A stretch of DNA of 64,000 nucleotides, taken from Planctomycetota bacterium. Its GTDB lineage: Bacteria; Planctomycetota; UBA1135; GCA-002686595. Below, piece after piece: positions 26,830-34,372 of this stretch (the stretch's first letter is position 1; each line of letters opens with the position of its first letter). The stretch lies in the NCBI GenBank assembly GCA_016220085.1, contig JACRIN010000010.1, positions 1 through 64,000 on the forward strand, in the 5' to 3' direction. A program made the position numbers and the translations under genes. The notes under the pieces were generated by a model. That model made no database searches and had not been told where the DNA came from. It worked only from the letters and a program-made list of their open reading frames with translations.

Positions 26830-27878
26830 CGCGCTTCGAGATCCGGCTGGAGCTCGCGCTCGCCGACTTCGTGCTCTCGGTCGAGCTCGCGACCGACGCG
26901 CGCATGCTCGGCGTGTTCGGCGCGTCGGGCTCGGGCAAGACCAGTGTGCTCGAAGCGCTCGCGGGTTGGCGCAAGGACGCGCGGGGGCGAGCGGTGATCG
27001 ATGGGCGGGTGCTGTTCGACGAGCGCGGCGCGCTCGCGATCGAAGCGCGCGGCATCGGGTACGTGCCGCAGGATCTGTTGCTCGTGCCCGGCCGCAGCGT
27101 GCGGCGTCAGATCCTGTTCGGACCGCGCGCCGACGCGAGTTCGTTCGAGCGCGTCGTCGCGATCCTGGAGCTCGGCGCGCTGGTCGAGCGCGACGCCGAC
27201 ACGCTTTCGGGCGGCGAACGGCAACGCGTGGCGCTCGCGCGGGCGCTGTGCTCGCGGCCGGAGCTCTTGCTCTTCGACGAACCGCTCGGCGCGCTCGATC
27301 TGCCGCTGCGCCGACGGATCCTCCCCTACCTGGTCAGGGCGCGCGACGCGTTCCAGGTGCCCGCGATCTTCGTGTCGCACGATCCGTTGGAGGTCGCGGC
27401 GCTCTGCGACCGGACCGCGGTGCTCGAACGCGGCCGCGTGGTCGCGCTCGGGGCCACGCAGCGCGTCCTGCGCGAGCGCGCGAGCGACCTCGAGATGCTC
27501 GAGAACGTCGTCGCGGCGACCGTCGAGGCGCTCGAAGGCTCGATCGCGCTCGCACGGCTCGCCGGCGGCTCGGTGGTGCGCGTGCCGAGCTCGGGGCTGG
27601 CGGTCGGTCAAGCGATCTTGTTCGCGCTCGCCGCCGAGGACGTGCTGGTGACGACGCTCGAGCCGCACGCGATCTCCGCGCGCAATCGTCTGCCCGCTCG
27701 CATCACCGCGGTGCACCGCGACGGAGGGTTTTGTTGGCTCGAAGCCGAGCTCGACGCACGCGCGCCGACCGCGATCACGGTCGCGCTGACACCGGCCGCG
27801 ATCGACGAGCTCGAACTCGCGATCGACAAACGCGTGCACCTGGTCTTCAAGACCAGCGCATGCCGCGTGCTCGGCTGA
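26826..27878 (+). CDS. modC: Molybdate ABC transporter ATP-binding protein ModC
   Basis: A 350-residue ATPase. It has Walker A GASGSGKTS, the signature LSGGERQRVALARAL, Walker B LLLFDEPLGALD and the switch His in IFVSHD. The C-terminal ~130 residues form a Mop/TOBE-type molybdate-sensing domain (RNRLPARITAVHRDGG). It starts at ATG 26826, overlapping the modB stop, and is thus translationally coupled. Confidence 0.92.
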   Translation: MTRFEIRLELALADFVLSVELATDARMLGVFGASGSGKTSVLEALAGWRKDARGRAVIDGRVLFDERGALAIEARGIGYVPQDLLLVPGRSVRRQILFGPRADASSFERVVAILELGALVERDADTLSGGERQRVALARALCSRPELLLFDEPLGALDLPLRRRILPYLVRARDAFQVPAIFVSHDPLEVAALCDRTAVLERGRVVALGATQRVLRERASDLEMLENVVAATVEALEGSIALARLAGGSVVRVPSSGLAVGQAILFALAAEDVLVTTLEPHAISARNRLPARITAVHRDGGFCWLEAELDARAPTAITVALTPAAIDELELAIDKRVHLVFKTSACRVLG

Positions 27879-28009
27879 CGAATGAGGCGGAGCATCGCCT
27901 CCATCTGCTCCTACGCGCGCAACCCTCCAGTGAGCCGCGCAGACGTTCACCACCGTCCCACGCCCGTGGCCCTACATCGCTTCGTGTCCGCAAGACGCTC
28001 CAGTCATTC

Positions 28010-28145
28010 GTTCAACAGACTCGCATGCCGCCGACGAATCCGGGACTCGGCCCGCGCATCGACAGCTCAGTCGGCGAGACGTGTCGCGCTTGTACACGGA
28101 CTGAATCGCAACCACCGCGCGGCCCCAGGAAGCTCCGCGTTAGGC
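28010..28145 (-). other. Possible degenerate integron attC site after hypothetical gene
   Basis: On the minus strand the stop codon of the upstream gene lies in GCCTAAC (28145-28139), which matches the attC consensus RYYYAAC. GTTGAAC (28016-28010) matches GTTRRRY 136 bases away, within the known attC length range. Between them is an imperfect stem (CAGTC...GACTG with CGTGT...ACACG). However, the inner L boxes are not clearly complementary and the two outer boxes do not pair fully, so this is only a candidate. Confidence 0.3.
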
Positions 28146-28730
28146 ATTGCTCCGCCCAACGTAGACCTCTTTGCCAGTTCGCAAATCGCGGTAAACGTCG
28201 AGCCCTTGCTCATGTCGCACGAAGTCCATGAATTCGGGAACCCAGCCAGTGCCAACGAAAAGGTACTGCGATGACAAAGAGTTCTCGAACGTCCAGCCAG
28301 CCGGGGTAAACAGCCGCTCAGTGGACCCGACAAGCCGGCATGCCGCAATCTGTTTTCGGGGGTCGCCATCCAAGTCTATGCGTCCGAACTCGGCCCAACT
28401 GCACGGCATGCTAAACCCGCGTCGCTGGTCAACTACGGCGATTTCTTGTGCCTGGCCATCTGCAATGAAGGCAAGCCCATTCCGCTCTAGGCTGGACACG
28501 AAGCTCTCGACGTCAGCGGGACTCATGAACCCCAGGCTGGTGATCTCGTTGTCGGAACAGAGGGTCGAGTTGGGCGCCGCATCTCGAAAGGCAGCCCAAC
28601 CGCCCGGATAGGTCCGTTGGACCGCGCGGACCTTCACGATCACGGAGATGGCCTCAATCAGAACCGCCACATGCTCTCCGTTAGCTTCGAGCCACCGGCC
28701 GAGTTCTGGCGGATTCGAGCTCGACGCCAT
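28140..28730 (-). CDS. Hypothetical protein, compositionally atypical accessory gene
   Basis: A 196-residue soluble protein starting at ATG 28730 (AAGG upstream; ATG 28778 is an alternative). Its base composition and codon use are visibly less GC-rich than its neighbours. Blocks such as YPGGWAAFRDAAPNSTLC, GFMSPADVESFVSSLERNGL and IAVVDQRRGFSMPCSW belong, as I remember it, to a family of uncharacterised small proteins common among accessory genes, some in integron cassettes. No catalytic motif is evident. The stop lies in a GCCTAAC box, as in integron cassettes. Likely acquired horizontally. Confidence 0.65.
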   Translation of the reverse strand: MASSSNPPELGRWLEANGEHVAVLIEAISVIVKVRAVQRTYPGGWAAFRDAAPNSTLCSDNEITSLGFMSPADVESFVSSLERNGLAFIADGQAQEIAVVDQRRGFSMPCSWAEFGRIDLDGDPRKQIAACRLVGSTERLFTPAGWTFENSLSSQYLFVGTGWVPEFMDFVRHEQGLDVYRDLRTGKEVYVGRSNA

Positions 28731-28943
28731 CGCTTCGTGCCTTTGAGAGCAGCCGATGGAGTCGCGGAGTCCTTGCATCCGTCCAAGGACGGGCAGCGCT
28801 CGCAGGTCCTGAATGACTCATACTCTGACCCGTGTACAGTGGGGACTTGCGTGGGGGGGAGCTCTGGCGACTGAAGATGATGGCGGCACTGAAACCGAGG
28901 GCCAGCGGTAGGCTTCGTGAGAGTCCTTGAGTGCGGTCGACCG

Positions 28944-30176
28944 TCAGTAGGCCTTCTTGCCGCCGACGAAGTCCTGCCACTTCTTCGTGCGGCGCAGCTC
29001 CGCGAGCGAGTCGGCGAAGGACGCGAGCTCCTGTTGCTCGGTGTAGAAGTGCGGGCTGACGCGCAGGCCGGCCTCGGGGCGATGGTCGACCAGGATGCCG
29101 CGCGCTTCGAGCGCCGCGACGAACGCGGGGCCGTGCTCGTCGGGCGCGAGCGCGACCGTCAGCGTCCCCGCGCGTTGGCTCACGTTCGTCGGGCTGGTGA
29201 CGCGGAAGCCGCGGCTCCCGAGCTCGCCGCGCAGCCACTCGGTCAGCATCGTCGAGTGCGCGCGAATCGCGTCGACACCGACGTCGAGGATGATCTCGTA
29301 GCCGGCGCTCGCCGCGTAGAGCGACGGCACCGCGGGCGAGCCGTGCAACAGCCGCCGCGCGTCATTCGCATACCGTTGCGCACCGAGCTCGAACGCGAAC
29401 GGCGCCGCGTGCGCGGCCCAGCCGGTGATCTTGGGCTCGAGCTTCGCCTGCAAGCTCGGCTTGACGTACAGGTAGCCCGCGCCCGGTCCGCCGCAGAGCC
29501 ACTTCACCGAACCGCCGCACACCATGTCGACATCGAGCGCCTGCACGTCGATCGGCACGCAACCGAGCGATTGATACGTGTCGAGCAGCACGAGCGCTCC
29601 GACCTCCTTCGCGCGCTTGCAGATCGCCGCCGCGTCCTGCATGAACGACGTGCGGAAGAAGACGTGACTGATCGGAACGATCAACGTCTCCTCGTCGATC
29701 GCCGCGAGCATGTCCTCGGTCGGCACGCCGATGCCGTCGGGGCTCTTGACGACGTGAATCCTCGCGCCGAGCTTCTTGAAGCCCTCCCACACGTACATGT
29801 TGGTCGGGAAGTTGTGCTCGGTGTAGACGACCTTGTTGCGCTTGCCCGAGAAGTCGAGCGCGCTCGCGACCAGCCCCTGGATCACCGACACGTTCTGGTG
29901 CATCGCCACCGTGTTCGGCGGCGCGTTCAGGATCCGCCCGAGCAGGTTGCCGACCGTGATCGGCGCGTCCCACCAACCTTCGGCCCACGCGCGCACGCCG
30001 CGGGTCGCCCATTGATCGGTGAAGAGCTTCAGCTTCTCGTGCACCGTGTCCGGCATCGCGCCGAGCGAGTGCGTCACCAGGTAATTCGTCGACGCGAGGA
30101 TCGGGAAGCGCTTGCGCCAGCGCGCGGGATCGTGCACGGCGCTGGTCGCGCGCCCGGCGGCGGTCGGTTGGGTCAT
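28944..30176 (-). CDS. Class V aminotransferase / kynureninase-like PLP enzyme
   Basis: A 410-residue fold-type I PLP enzyme. The PLP Lys lies in MVCGGSVKWLCGGPGAGYLY, which is close to the kynureninase pattern (SYK..N.GPG). Other typical blocks are YLVTHSLGAMPDTV at the N-terminus, VYTEHNFPTNMYVW, and VLLDTYQSLGCVPID with the cofactor Asp. Kynureninase, desulfurase-like and other activities are possible; no tryptophan-degradation genes are nearby. The upstream 167 bases contain TACACT and AGGAAC at plausible positions. Confidence 0.8.
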   Translation of the reverse strand: MTQPTAAGRATSAVHDPARWRKRFPILASTNYLVTHSLGAMPDTVHEKLKLFTDQWATRGVRAWAEGWWDAPITVGNLLGRILNAPPNTVAMHQNVSVIQGLVASALDFSGKRNKVVYTEHNFPTNMYVWEGFKKLGARIHVVKSPDGIGVPTEDMLAAIDEETLIVPISHVFFRTSFMQDAAAICKRAKEVGALVLLDTYQSLGCVPIDVQALDVDMVCGGSVKWLCGGPGAGYLYVKPSLQAKLEPKITGWAAHAAPFAFELGAQRYANDARRLLHGSPAVPSLYAASAGYEIILDVGVDAIRAHSTMLTEWLRGELGSRGFRVTSPTNVSQRAGTLTVALAPDEHGPAFVAALEARGILVDHRPEAGLRVSPHFYTEQQELASFADSLAELRRTKKWQDFVGGKKAY

Positions 30177-30318
30177 CGGGGTTCCTGTGGGCGGAAGGCG
30201 ACGGAGTGTAGCGCTCCGACGAGCGTCGTGAGCCGGGGCGACGGCACTCCGCGCTCGCGATCGCCGACCGCACGCCTACGGGCGCGCGACGCCGCTCGGA
30301 TTCACGCGTCGCCGGCGT

Positions 30319-31035
30319 TCAGCGCGTGCTGATCCGCTTCTCCGACGGGAACTCGATCCCAATCGCGCTCGCGTCGGGCCACGCGAGGTGACAGCGCTGG
30401 CGGAAGGGCTCGAGCTCGGCGAGGAACGAGCGCGCGATCGTCTCGACGTGCGTCTTGCGCAAGCCGAGTTCGACCGCCCGCGTGTCGCCCTTGCTGCCGG
30501 GACGGCCCATCGCGACCATGCTGATCGCGAGCCAGCGGCTGAACATCTGCTGCGCGTGCGGCCGATTGCTCGCGTCGGCGCAGAACGCGACGAACGCGGA
30601 GTTCTCGGGTTCGGCGCGCTCGGGGATCGACTCCAGGCGCGAGAGGCAGACCGCTTCGAGCTCGCGGCACGCGCCGCCGCGGTACGCCGCGAGCGCGGTG
30701 CGCGACGTGATCTCGCAGAGGAAGAGGCACAGGTCGAGCTCGAGGCGCGAGGTCGGGTACGGGATGCGCTCCATGCGATCGCGCACCGCCGAGATCACGT
30801 CGCGCGAGCCGAGCGCCGCGTAGAGTCGCTCGATCTCGCGGAAGAGCACCAACGCGGTCTCGAGATCGCGCACGAGCCGCAGCTTCTCGTCGAGCTCGTG
30901 CACGTACTTCTGGCCGTGCCCGCGGATGTTCGCGAACATCAGTTCGCGGTACGCGAGGCCCTCGACGATCCTGACCAGCAGGCCGCGGCTCTCCTCGTCG
31001 AGGCGCTCGACCGTGTTCGGCAACATCGCGTTCAT
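30319..31035 (-). CDS. Ferritin-fold (PaaA/PaaC-like) helical protein, function unknown
   Basis: A 238-residue, all-helical protein whose ATG overlaps the TGA of the ferredoxin gene (ATGA). LLVRIVEGLAYRELMFANI followed by LRLVRDLETALVLFREIERL has the spacing of the first ferritin-like helices of phenylacetyl-CoA epoxidase subunits PaaA/PaaC. This is a by-eye resemblance. The carboxylate residues (RELMF, DLETA, REIERL) could form a metal site, but the His ligands of PaaA are not obvious. Together with the redox partner next door it may be a small oxygenase or an iron-handling protein. Confidence 0.55.
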   Translation of the reverse strand: MNAMLPNTVERLDEESRGLLVRIVEGLAYRELMFANIRGHGQKYVHELDEKLRLVRDLETALVLFREIERLYAALGSRDVISAVRDRMERIPYPTSRLELDLCLFLCEITSRTALAAYRGGACRELEAVCLSRLESIPERAEPENSAFVAFCADASNRPHAQQMFSRWLAISMVAMGRPGSKGDTRAVELGLRKTHVETIARSFLAELEPFRQRCHLAWPDASAIGIEFPSEKRISTR

Positions 31036-31406
31036 GCCTTGCCGCCCTTCGCGCCGCTCGGCGCCGCGTTCGGGTCGAGCCCGGTCAGCTTGTCGGAAGG
31101 GATCACCAGGCGCTCGACCGGCTTGCCGCCGACGAAGTGGCTCTCGATGATCTCGTCGACGTCCGCGGGCGTGACGTGGCCGTACCAGACGGCGTCGGGG
31201 TAGACGACGACGACGCAGCCGAAAGCACATTGATCGAGGCAGCCCGCCTTGTTCGGACGCACGACGCGCTTGAAGCCGCGGGCGTGGAGCTTCTCCTTGA
31301 ACGCCTCCGCCACCGCGTCGCCGCCGGTCGCCTTGCAGCAGCCGCGCGGATCGTCCGCCGCGCGCTGGTTGGTGCAGACGAAGACATGCCGTTGGAATTT
31401 CGCCAT
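31032..31406 (-). CDS. Thioredoxin-like [2Fe-2S] ferredoxin
   Basis: A 124-residue protein of the thioredoxin-fold [2Fe-2S] ferredoxin family. RHVFVCTNQRA (C11), PRGCCK (C23/C24) and AGCLDQCAFGC (C56, C60) give the four-Cys cluster pattern, and VVVYPDAVWYGHVTPADVDEI is the typical following strand-helix. It donates electrons to an unknown partner; the next gene, overlapping by ATGA, is the obvious candidate. A TAGACT hexamer lies 6 bases before its ATG, identical in context to one before the divergent bacterioferritin-like gene. Confidence 0.9.
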   Translation of the reverse strand: MAKFQRHVFVCTNQRAADDPRGCCKATGGDAVAEAFKEKLHARGFKRVVRPNKAGCLDQCAFGCVVVVYPDAVWYGHVTPADVDEIIESHFVGGKPVERLVIPSDKLTGLDPNAAPSGAKGGKA

Positions 31407-31412
31407 CCGACT

Positions 31413-31426
31413 AGTCTAGCGAGCCG
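31413..31426 (-). promoter_or_regulatory. Shared 14-base promoter element, ferredoxin side
   Basis: CGGCTCGCTAGACT read on the minus strand, with TAGACT 6 bases before ATG 31406 (leaderless arrangement). The identical 14-mer faces the other way at 31646-31659. The 302-base divergent region between these two genes holds no other feature I can support; its middle is a low-complexity GC stretch. Confidence 0.6.
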
Positions 31427-31645
31427 TCCACGGAACGGGCGGCGCGCGCGGGTGCGGCTGCGCGCGTTCGCATACCAGGCCGAACCCGAGCCCGGCGTCG
31501 AGGCCAGGCTCGATCCTCGGCGCGAGCGCGGGCTCGGCGAAAGCGTGCGGCGGACGAACGCTTCGCCTCGCCGCGGCCCGCGCGCGTCGCGCGTCGCAGC
31601 GCGTGGCGCATCATCGGGGCAACGGGAGGCGCCGCGAGCGGGCCG

Positions 31646-31659
31646 CGGCTCGCTAGACT
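31646..31659 (+). promoter_or_regulatory. Shared 14-base promoter element, bacterioferritin side
   Basis: CGGCTCGCTAGACT on the plus strand, an exact inverted copy of the element before the ferredoxin gene. TAGACT (31654-31659) would place the transcription start about 40 bases before ATG 31709. Confidence 0.6.
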
Positions 31660-31708
31660 CCGCGCTCCCGACGTTCCAGTCCACGTCCCCCACCCGGAGC
31701 TCTTCCCC

Positions 31709-32200
31709 ATGGCCGACAAGAACTACGACAAACCCGCCGTCGTCCGCCTGCTCAACAAGATCCTCGAGATGGAGCTCGCGGGCGTCGTCCGCTACACGCA
31801 CTACTCGTTGATGGTGTACGGCTACAGCCGCATTCCGATCGTGTCGTGGCTGCGCGCGCAAGCCGACGAGTCGATGGGTCACGCGACCACGGCGGGCGAG
31901 CTCGTGACCCATCTCGGCGAGCATCCCTCGCTCTCGATCGGCCCGTTGCTCGAGACGCACAACCACGACATCGGCGCGATCCTGCGCGAGGCGATGGCGC
32001 ACGAGCGCGCGACGCTCGAGGCGTATCACGAGTTGCTCGCGGCCACCGAAGGCCGCTCGATCATGCTCGAGGAGTACGCTCGCGAGATGATCTACGCCGA
32101 GGAGATGCACCTCGGCGAGGTCGACAAGATGCTGCGCAACCCCGGCCAGATCGGCGCGTTCGAGGAACAGAAGAGCGCGAAGCCGAAGGGCAAGCGCTGA
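31709..32200 (+). CDS. Bacterioferritin-like ferritin-superfamily protein
   Basis: A 163-residue four-helix protein. LLNKILEMELAGVVRYTHYS supplies the first ferroxidase Glu, QADESMGHATTAGE the second helix Glu/His, AMAHERATLEAYHEL the third helix Glu, and AEEMHLGEVDKML the last Glu and His. The spacing ESMGH in helix 2 differs by one residue from the E-x-x-H of Escherichia coli Bfr. It stores or oxidises iron. A charged tail follows (KSAKPKGKR). It is divergent from the ferredoxin gene and shares its promoter element, hinting at common control of iron genes. Confidence 0.85.
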   Translation: MADKNYDKPAVVRLLNKILEMELAGVVRYTHYSLMVYGYSRIPIVSWLRAQADESMGHATTAGELVTHLGEHPSLSIGPLLETHNHDIGAILREAMAHERATLEAYHELLAATEGRSIMLEEYAREMIYAEEMHLGEVDKMLRNPGQIGAFEEQKSAKPKGKR

Positions 32201-32221
32201 GCACCGACCGCGACGTGATGG

Positions 32222-32252
32222 GAGGGGCTCCGTTTCAGGTGCGAAGCCCCTC
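32222..32252. terminator. Bidirectional stem-loop between convergent genes
   Basis: GAGGGGCT (32222-32229) and AGCCCCTC (32245-32252) form an 8-bp stem with a 15-base loop between the convergent bacterioferritin-like gene and the secreted-protein gene. There is no T-run on either side. Confidence 0.5.
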
Positions 32253-32290
32253 ACCAGTCGCCGAGGCGGGGATGACCCCACGCGCCGCGG

Positions 32291-33487
32291 CTACGGACAG
32301 ATCATCGCTTCGATCGCGTCGCTCAGAGAGTCGCCGTACGACGCGAACGGGTCGCGCCCCCACATCTGCAGCCACACGGTCGCGCCTGCGACCAGCGCAG
32401 GATCGGCGCCCGACGCGATGTACGCGTTGAAGTCCTCGCTGTAGAGCCCGGTGCACGTGCCGGCGGTGCCGCCGGAGTTCGTCGGTGCGTGGCGCTTGAC
32501 CGGCGGCTTCAGGCACAGGTAGCCGCCGTGGAACGGCACGCCTTGCCCGCCCTTCGTGCTGTGGAAGAAGAGCCCGACGCGTTTGCCCTCGGCCTGGCTT
32601 GCCGAGAGCGTGCATCCGCCGATCGCGCTCGCGCTCGGCGGGCCGCTCATGCCGATCGCCGGCACGCAGCCGTGCGACGACACCTTCGCCGTGCAGTACA
32701 CGGCCGGCAGCGGGCAATCGAACTCGGTGCCTTCGAGCGTGTACGGGAAGTCCTGCGGTTGCATCGACAGGAAGTCGATCACCGGCGACCAGCCCGCGGG
32801 CGACATGTACTGCAGCGCGTTGTCGGTCGGCGCGTGCGGCACCGTCGGGTTCGAGAACGGACCCGACAGGATCGCCGCGCCGGTCAACGACACGTCGACC
32901 CAGTACGTGCCTCCGTCGAGCAGCGGCGCGCCGCTGAGGTCGGCCTCGACGTCGATGATCGCGCGCGTGTTGTCGAGCAGTACGAGCGGGTCGACGCGGA
33001 AGGCGTTGGACCAAGCGCTCGTGACGTAGACCGAGCCCGTCCAGATCGGCAGACCGCCCGCGAGCGGACTGCTGTCCCACAGCGCGACGTCGATGCCGGT
33101 GATCGTGCTCGTGGTGCTCGGGTTGAGCTCGTAGGCGAGCCAATGGAGCTCGCTGAGTCGCCAGTGCTTGCTGGTCGGGACCGTGAAATCGTCGGCGATG
33201 CGCTGGCCGAGCGCGGCGTCGGTGTCGTAGCCGAAGTTCGCGAAGCCGAGCTCGCGCGCGCTCGTGTCCGCGCCCTTGAAGCCGTCGCCGAGGCCGGTGA
33301 CGTAGGGCCCGTTGACGAAGACGAACGGACCACCGAGCGAACGGTCGGGTGCGCCGATCGCGGACTGCGCATCGGCGAAGCGGAACGGGATGCTCGCCGC
33401 GAGGGTCACCGCCGCGGCGAGGACCAGCGAGCGAGGGGTCATGCGGTCGCGCCGCGACGGCGCGAACGCGGGGCTCGTGAACGACAT
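32291..33487 (-). CDS. Secreted protein with Cys-containing planctomycete C-terminal domain (1)
   Basis: A 398-residue secreted protein. Start at ATG 33487 behind an excellent AAGGAGG; an inner ATG at 33442 lacks one. The signal peptide is SLVLAAAVTLAASIPFRFADA. Residues ~45-255 form a beta-rich domain of unknown function (HWRLSELHWLAYELN, TGIDVALWDSSPLAGG, YWVDVSLTGAAI). From about residue 262 comes a ~135-residue domain beginning VYCTAKVSSHGCVPAI and containing PSASA, PFHGGYLC, NSGG, DFNAYIASG and LSDAIE. This domain also ends three other secreted proteins of the window. Confidence 0.8.
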   Translation of the reverse strand: MSFTSPAFAPSRRDRMTPRSLVLAAAVTLAASIPFRFADAQSAIGAPDRSLGGPFVFVNGPYVTGLGDGFKGADTSARELGFANFGYDTDAALGQRIADDFTVPTSKHWRLSELHWLAYELNPSTTSTITGIDVALWDSSPLAGGLPIWTGSVYVTSAWSNAFRVDPLVLLDNTRAIIDVEADLSGAPLLDGGTYWVDVSLTGAAILSGPFSNPTVPHAPTDNALQYMSPAGWSPVIDFLSMQPQDFPYTLEGTEFDCPLPAVYCTAKVSSHGCVPAIGMSGPPSASAIGGCTLSASQAEGKRVGLFFHSTKGGQGVPFHGGYLCLKPPVKRHAPTNSGGTAGTCTGLYSEDFNAYIASGADPALVAGATVWLQMWGRDPFASYGDSLSDAIEAMICP

Positions 33488-33772
33488 GGAGAGCCTCCTT
33501 CGAAGAGCGAAACGGCGGGCGACGCGCGCGCGATCGTTCGCGCCCACGCGCGTCCGAGGCGCACTCCTAGTCACGCTTCGCGCGCGGCGTGAGTCGACGA
33601 GCTCGAATTCGCGTGCGCGCTCCCGAGCGTGGGCGCGGTGCGCGGGCGTGCGCGGCCCGCGAACTCGCGCGCTGCGGTCGTTCGCGCGGCGAGTGCGCAG
33701 CGCGCTCTACGCATGCCGCGCCTACGAGCCGCAGATGAACTCCCGCACTCGGCGGGCAGCGACGCGAAGGGG

Positions 33773-33778
33773 TAGGCT
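33773..33778 (+). promoter_or_regulatory. -10-like TAGGCT close to deaminase start
   Basis: TAGGCT ends 8 bases before ATG 33787 with GGCGTTCG between and no Shine-Dalgarno sequence. Confidence 0.4.
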
Positions 33779-33786
33779 GGCGTTCG

Positions 33787-34362
33787 ATGACCGACGCGGC
33801 CGCGAGCTTCGAGGTGCGCTTGCCGAGCTGGCTCGAAGCCGGTCCGCGCGACGCGGCACGCCGATTCCCGACCCAGGAAGCGCGCATGGCGTTCGTGCTC
33901 GAGCTCGCCGAGCGCAACGTCGACGAAGCGACCGGCGGTCCCTTCGCCGCGGCGGTATTCGCGCGCGGCAGCGGCGAACTCGTCTCGGTCGGCGTCAACT
34001 TGGTCGTCGCGTCGGGTCTGGCGCTCGCGCACGCCGAGGTCGTCGCGCTCTCGCTCGCCGAACGCGCTCTCGGCTCGTTCGATCTCTCCGAGGCCGACGT
34101 CGAGCTCGTCACCAGCGCCGAGCCGTGCTGGATGTGCCTCGGCGCGCTGCACTGGGCGGGCGTGCGCTCGATCGTGTGCGGCGCACGCGATGCCGATGTG
34201 CGAGCGATCGGTTTCGACGAAGGCCACAAGCCCGAGGATTGGGCCGGCGAATTCGCGCGCAAGGGCGTCGCGGTGCGCTGCGACGTCGGCCGCGCCGAAG
34301 CGATTCGGGTGCTCGCGCGCTACCGCGCCGCCGGCGGCCCGATCTACAACGCGGCCAAGTGA
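33787..34362 (+). CDS. Nucleoside/guanine deaminase of the CDA-like superfamily
   Basis: A 191-residue zinc deaminase. ALAHAEVVALSLAERAL contains the HAE motif (His zinc ligand, Glu proton shuttle) and SAEPCWMCLGALHWAGV the PCxxC motif. GGPFAAAVFARGSGELVSVG is the substrate-binding beta strand. The length and the FDEGHKPEDW insert point to guanine-deaminase-like or other nucleoside deaminases rather than TadA. It is convergent with the FG-GAP gene. Confidence 0.88.
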   Translation: MTDAAASFEVRLPSWLEAGPRDAARRFPTQEARMAFVLELAERNVDEATGGPFAAAVFARGSGELVSVGVNLVVASGLALAHAEVVALSLAERALGSFDLSEADVELVTSAEPCWMCLGALHWAGVRSIVCGARDADVRAIGFDEGHKPEDWAGEFARKGVAVRCDVGRAEAIRVLARYRAAGGPIYNAAK

Positions 34363-34372
34363 CCGCGCGGGA

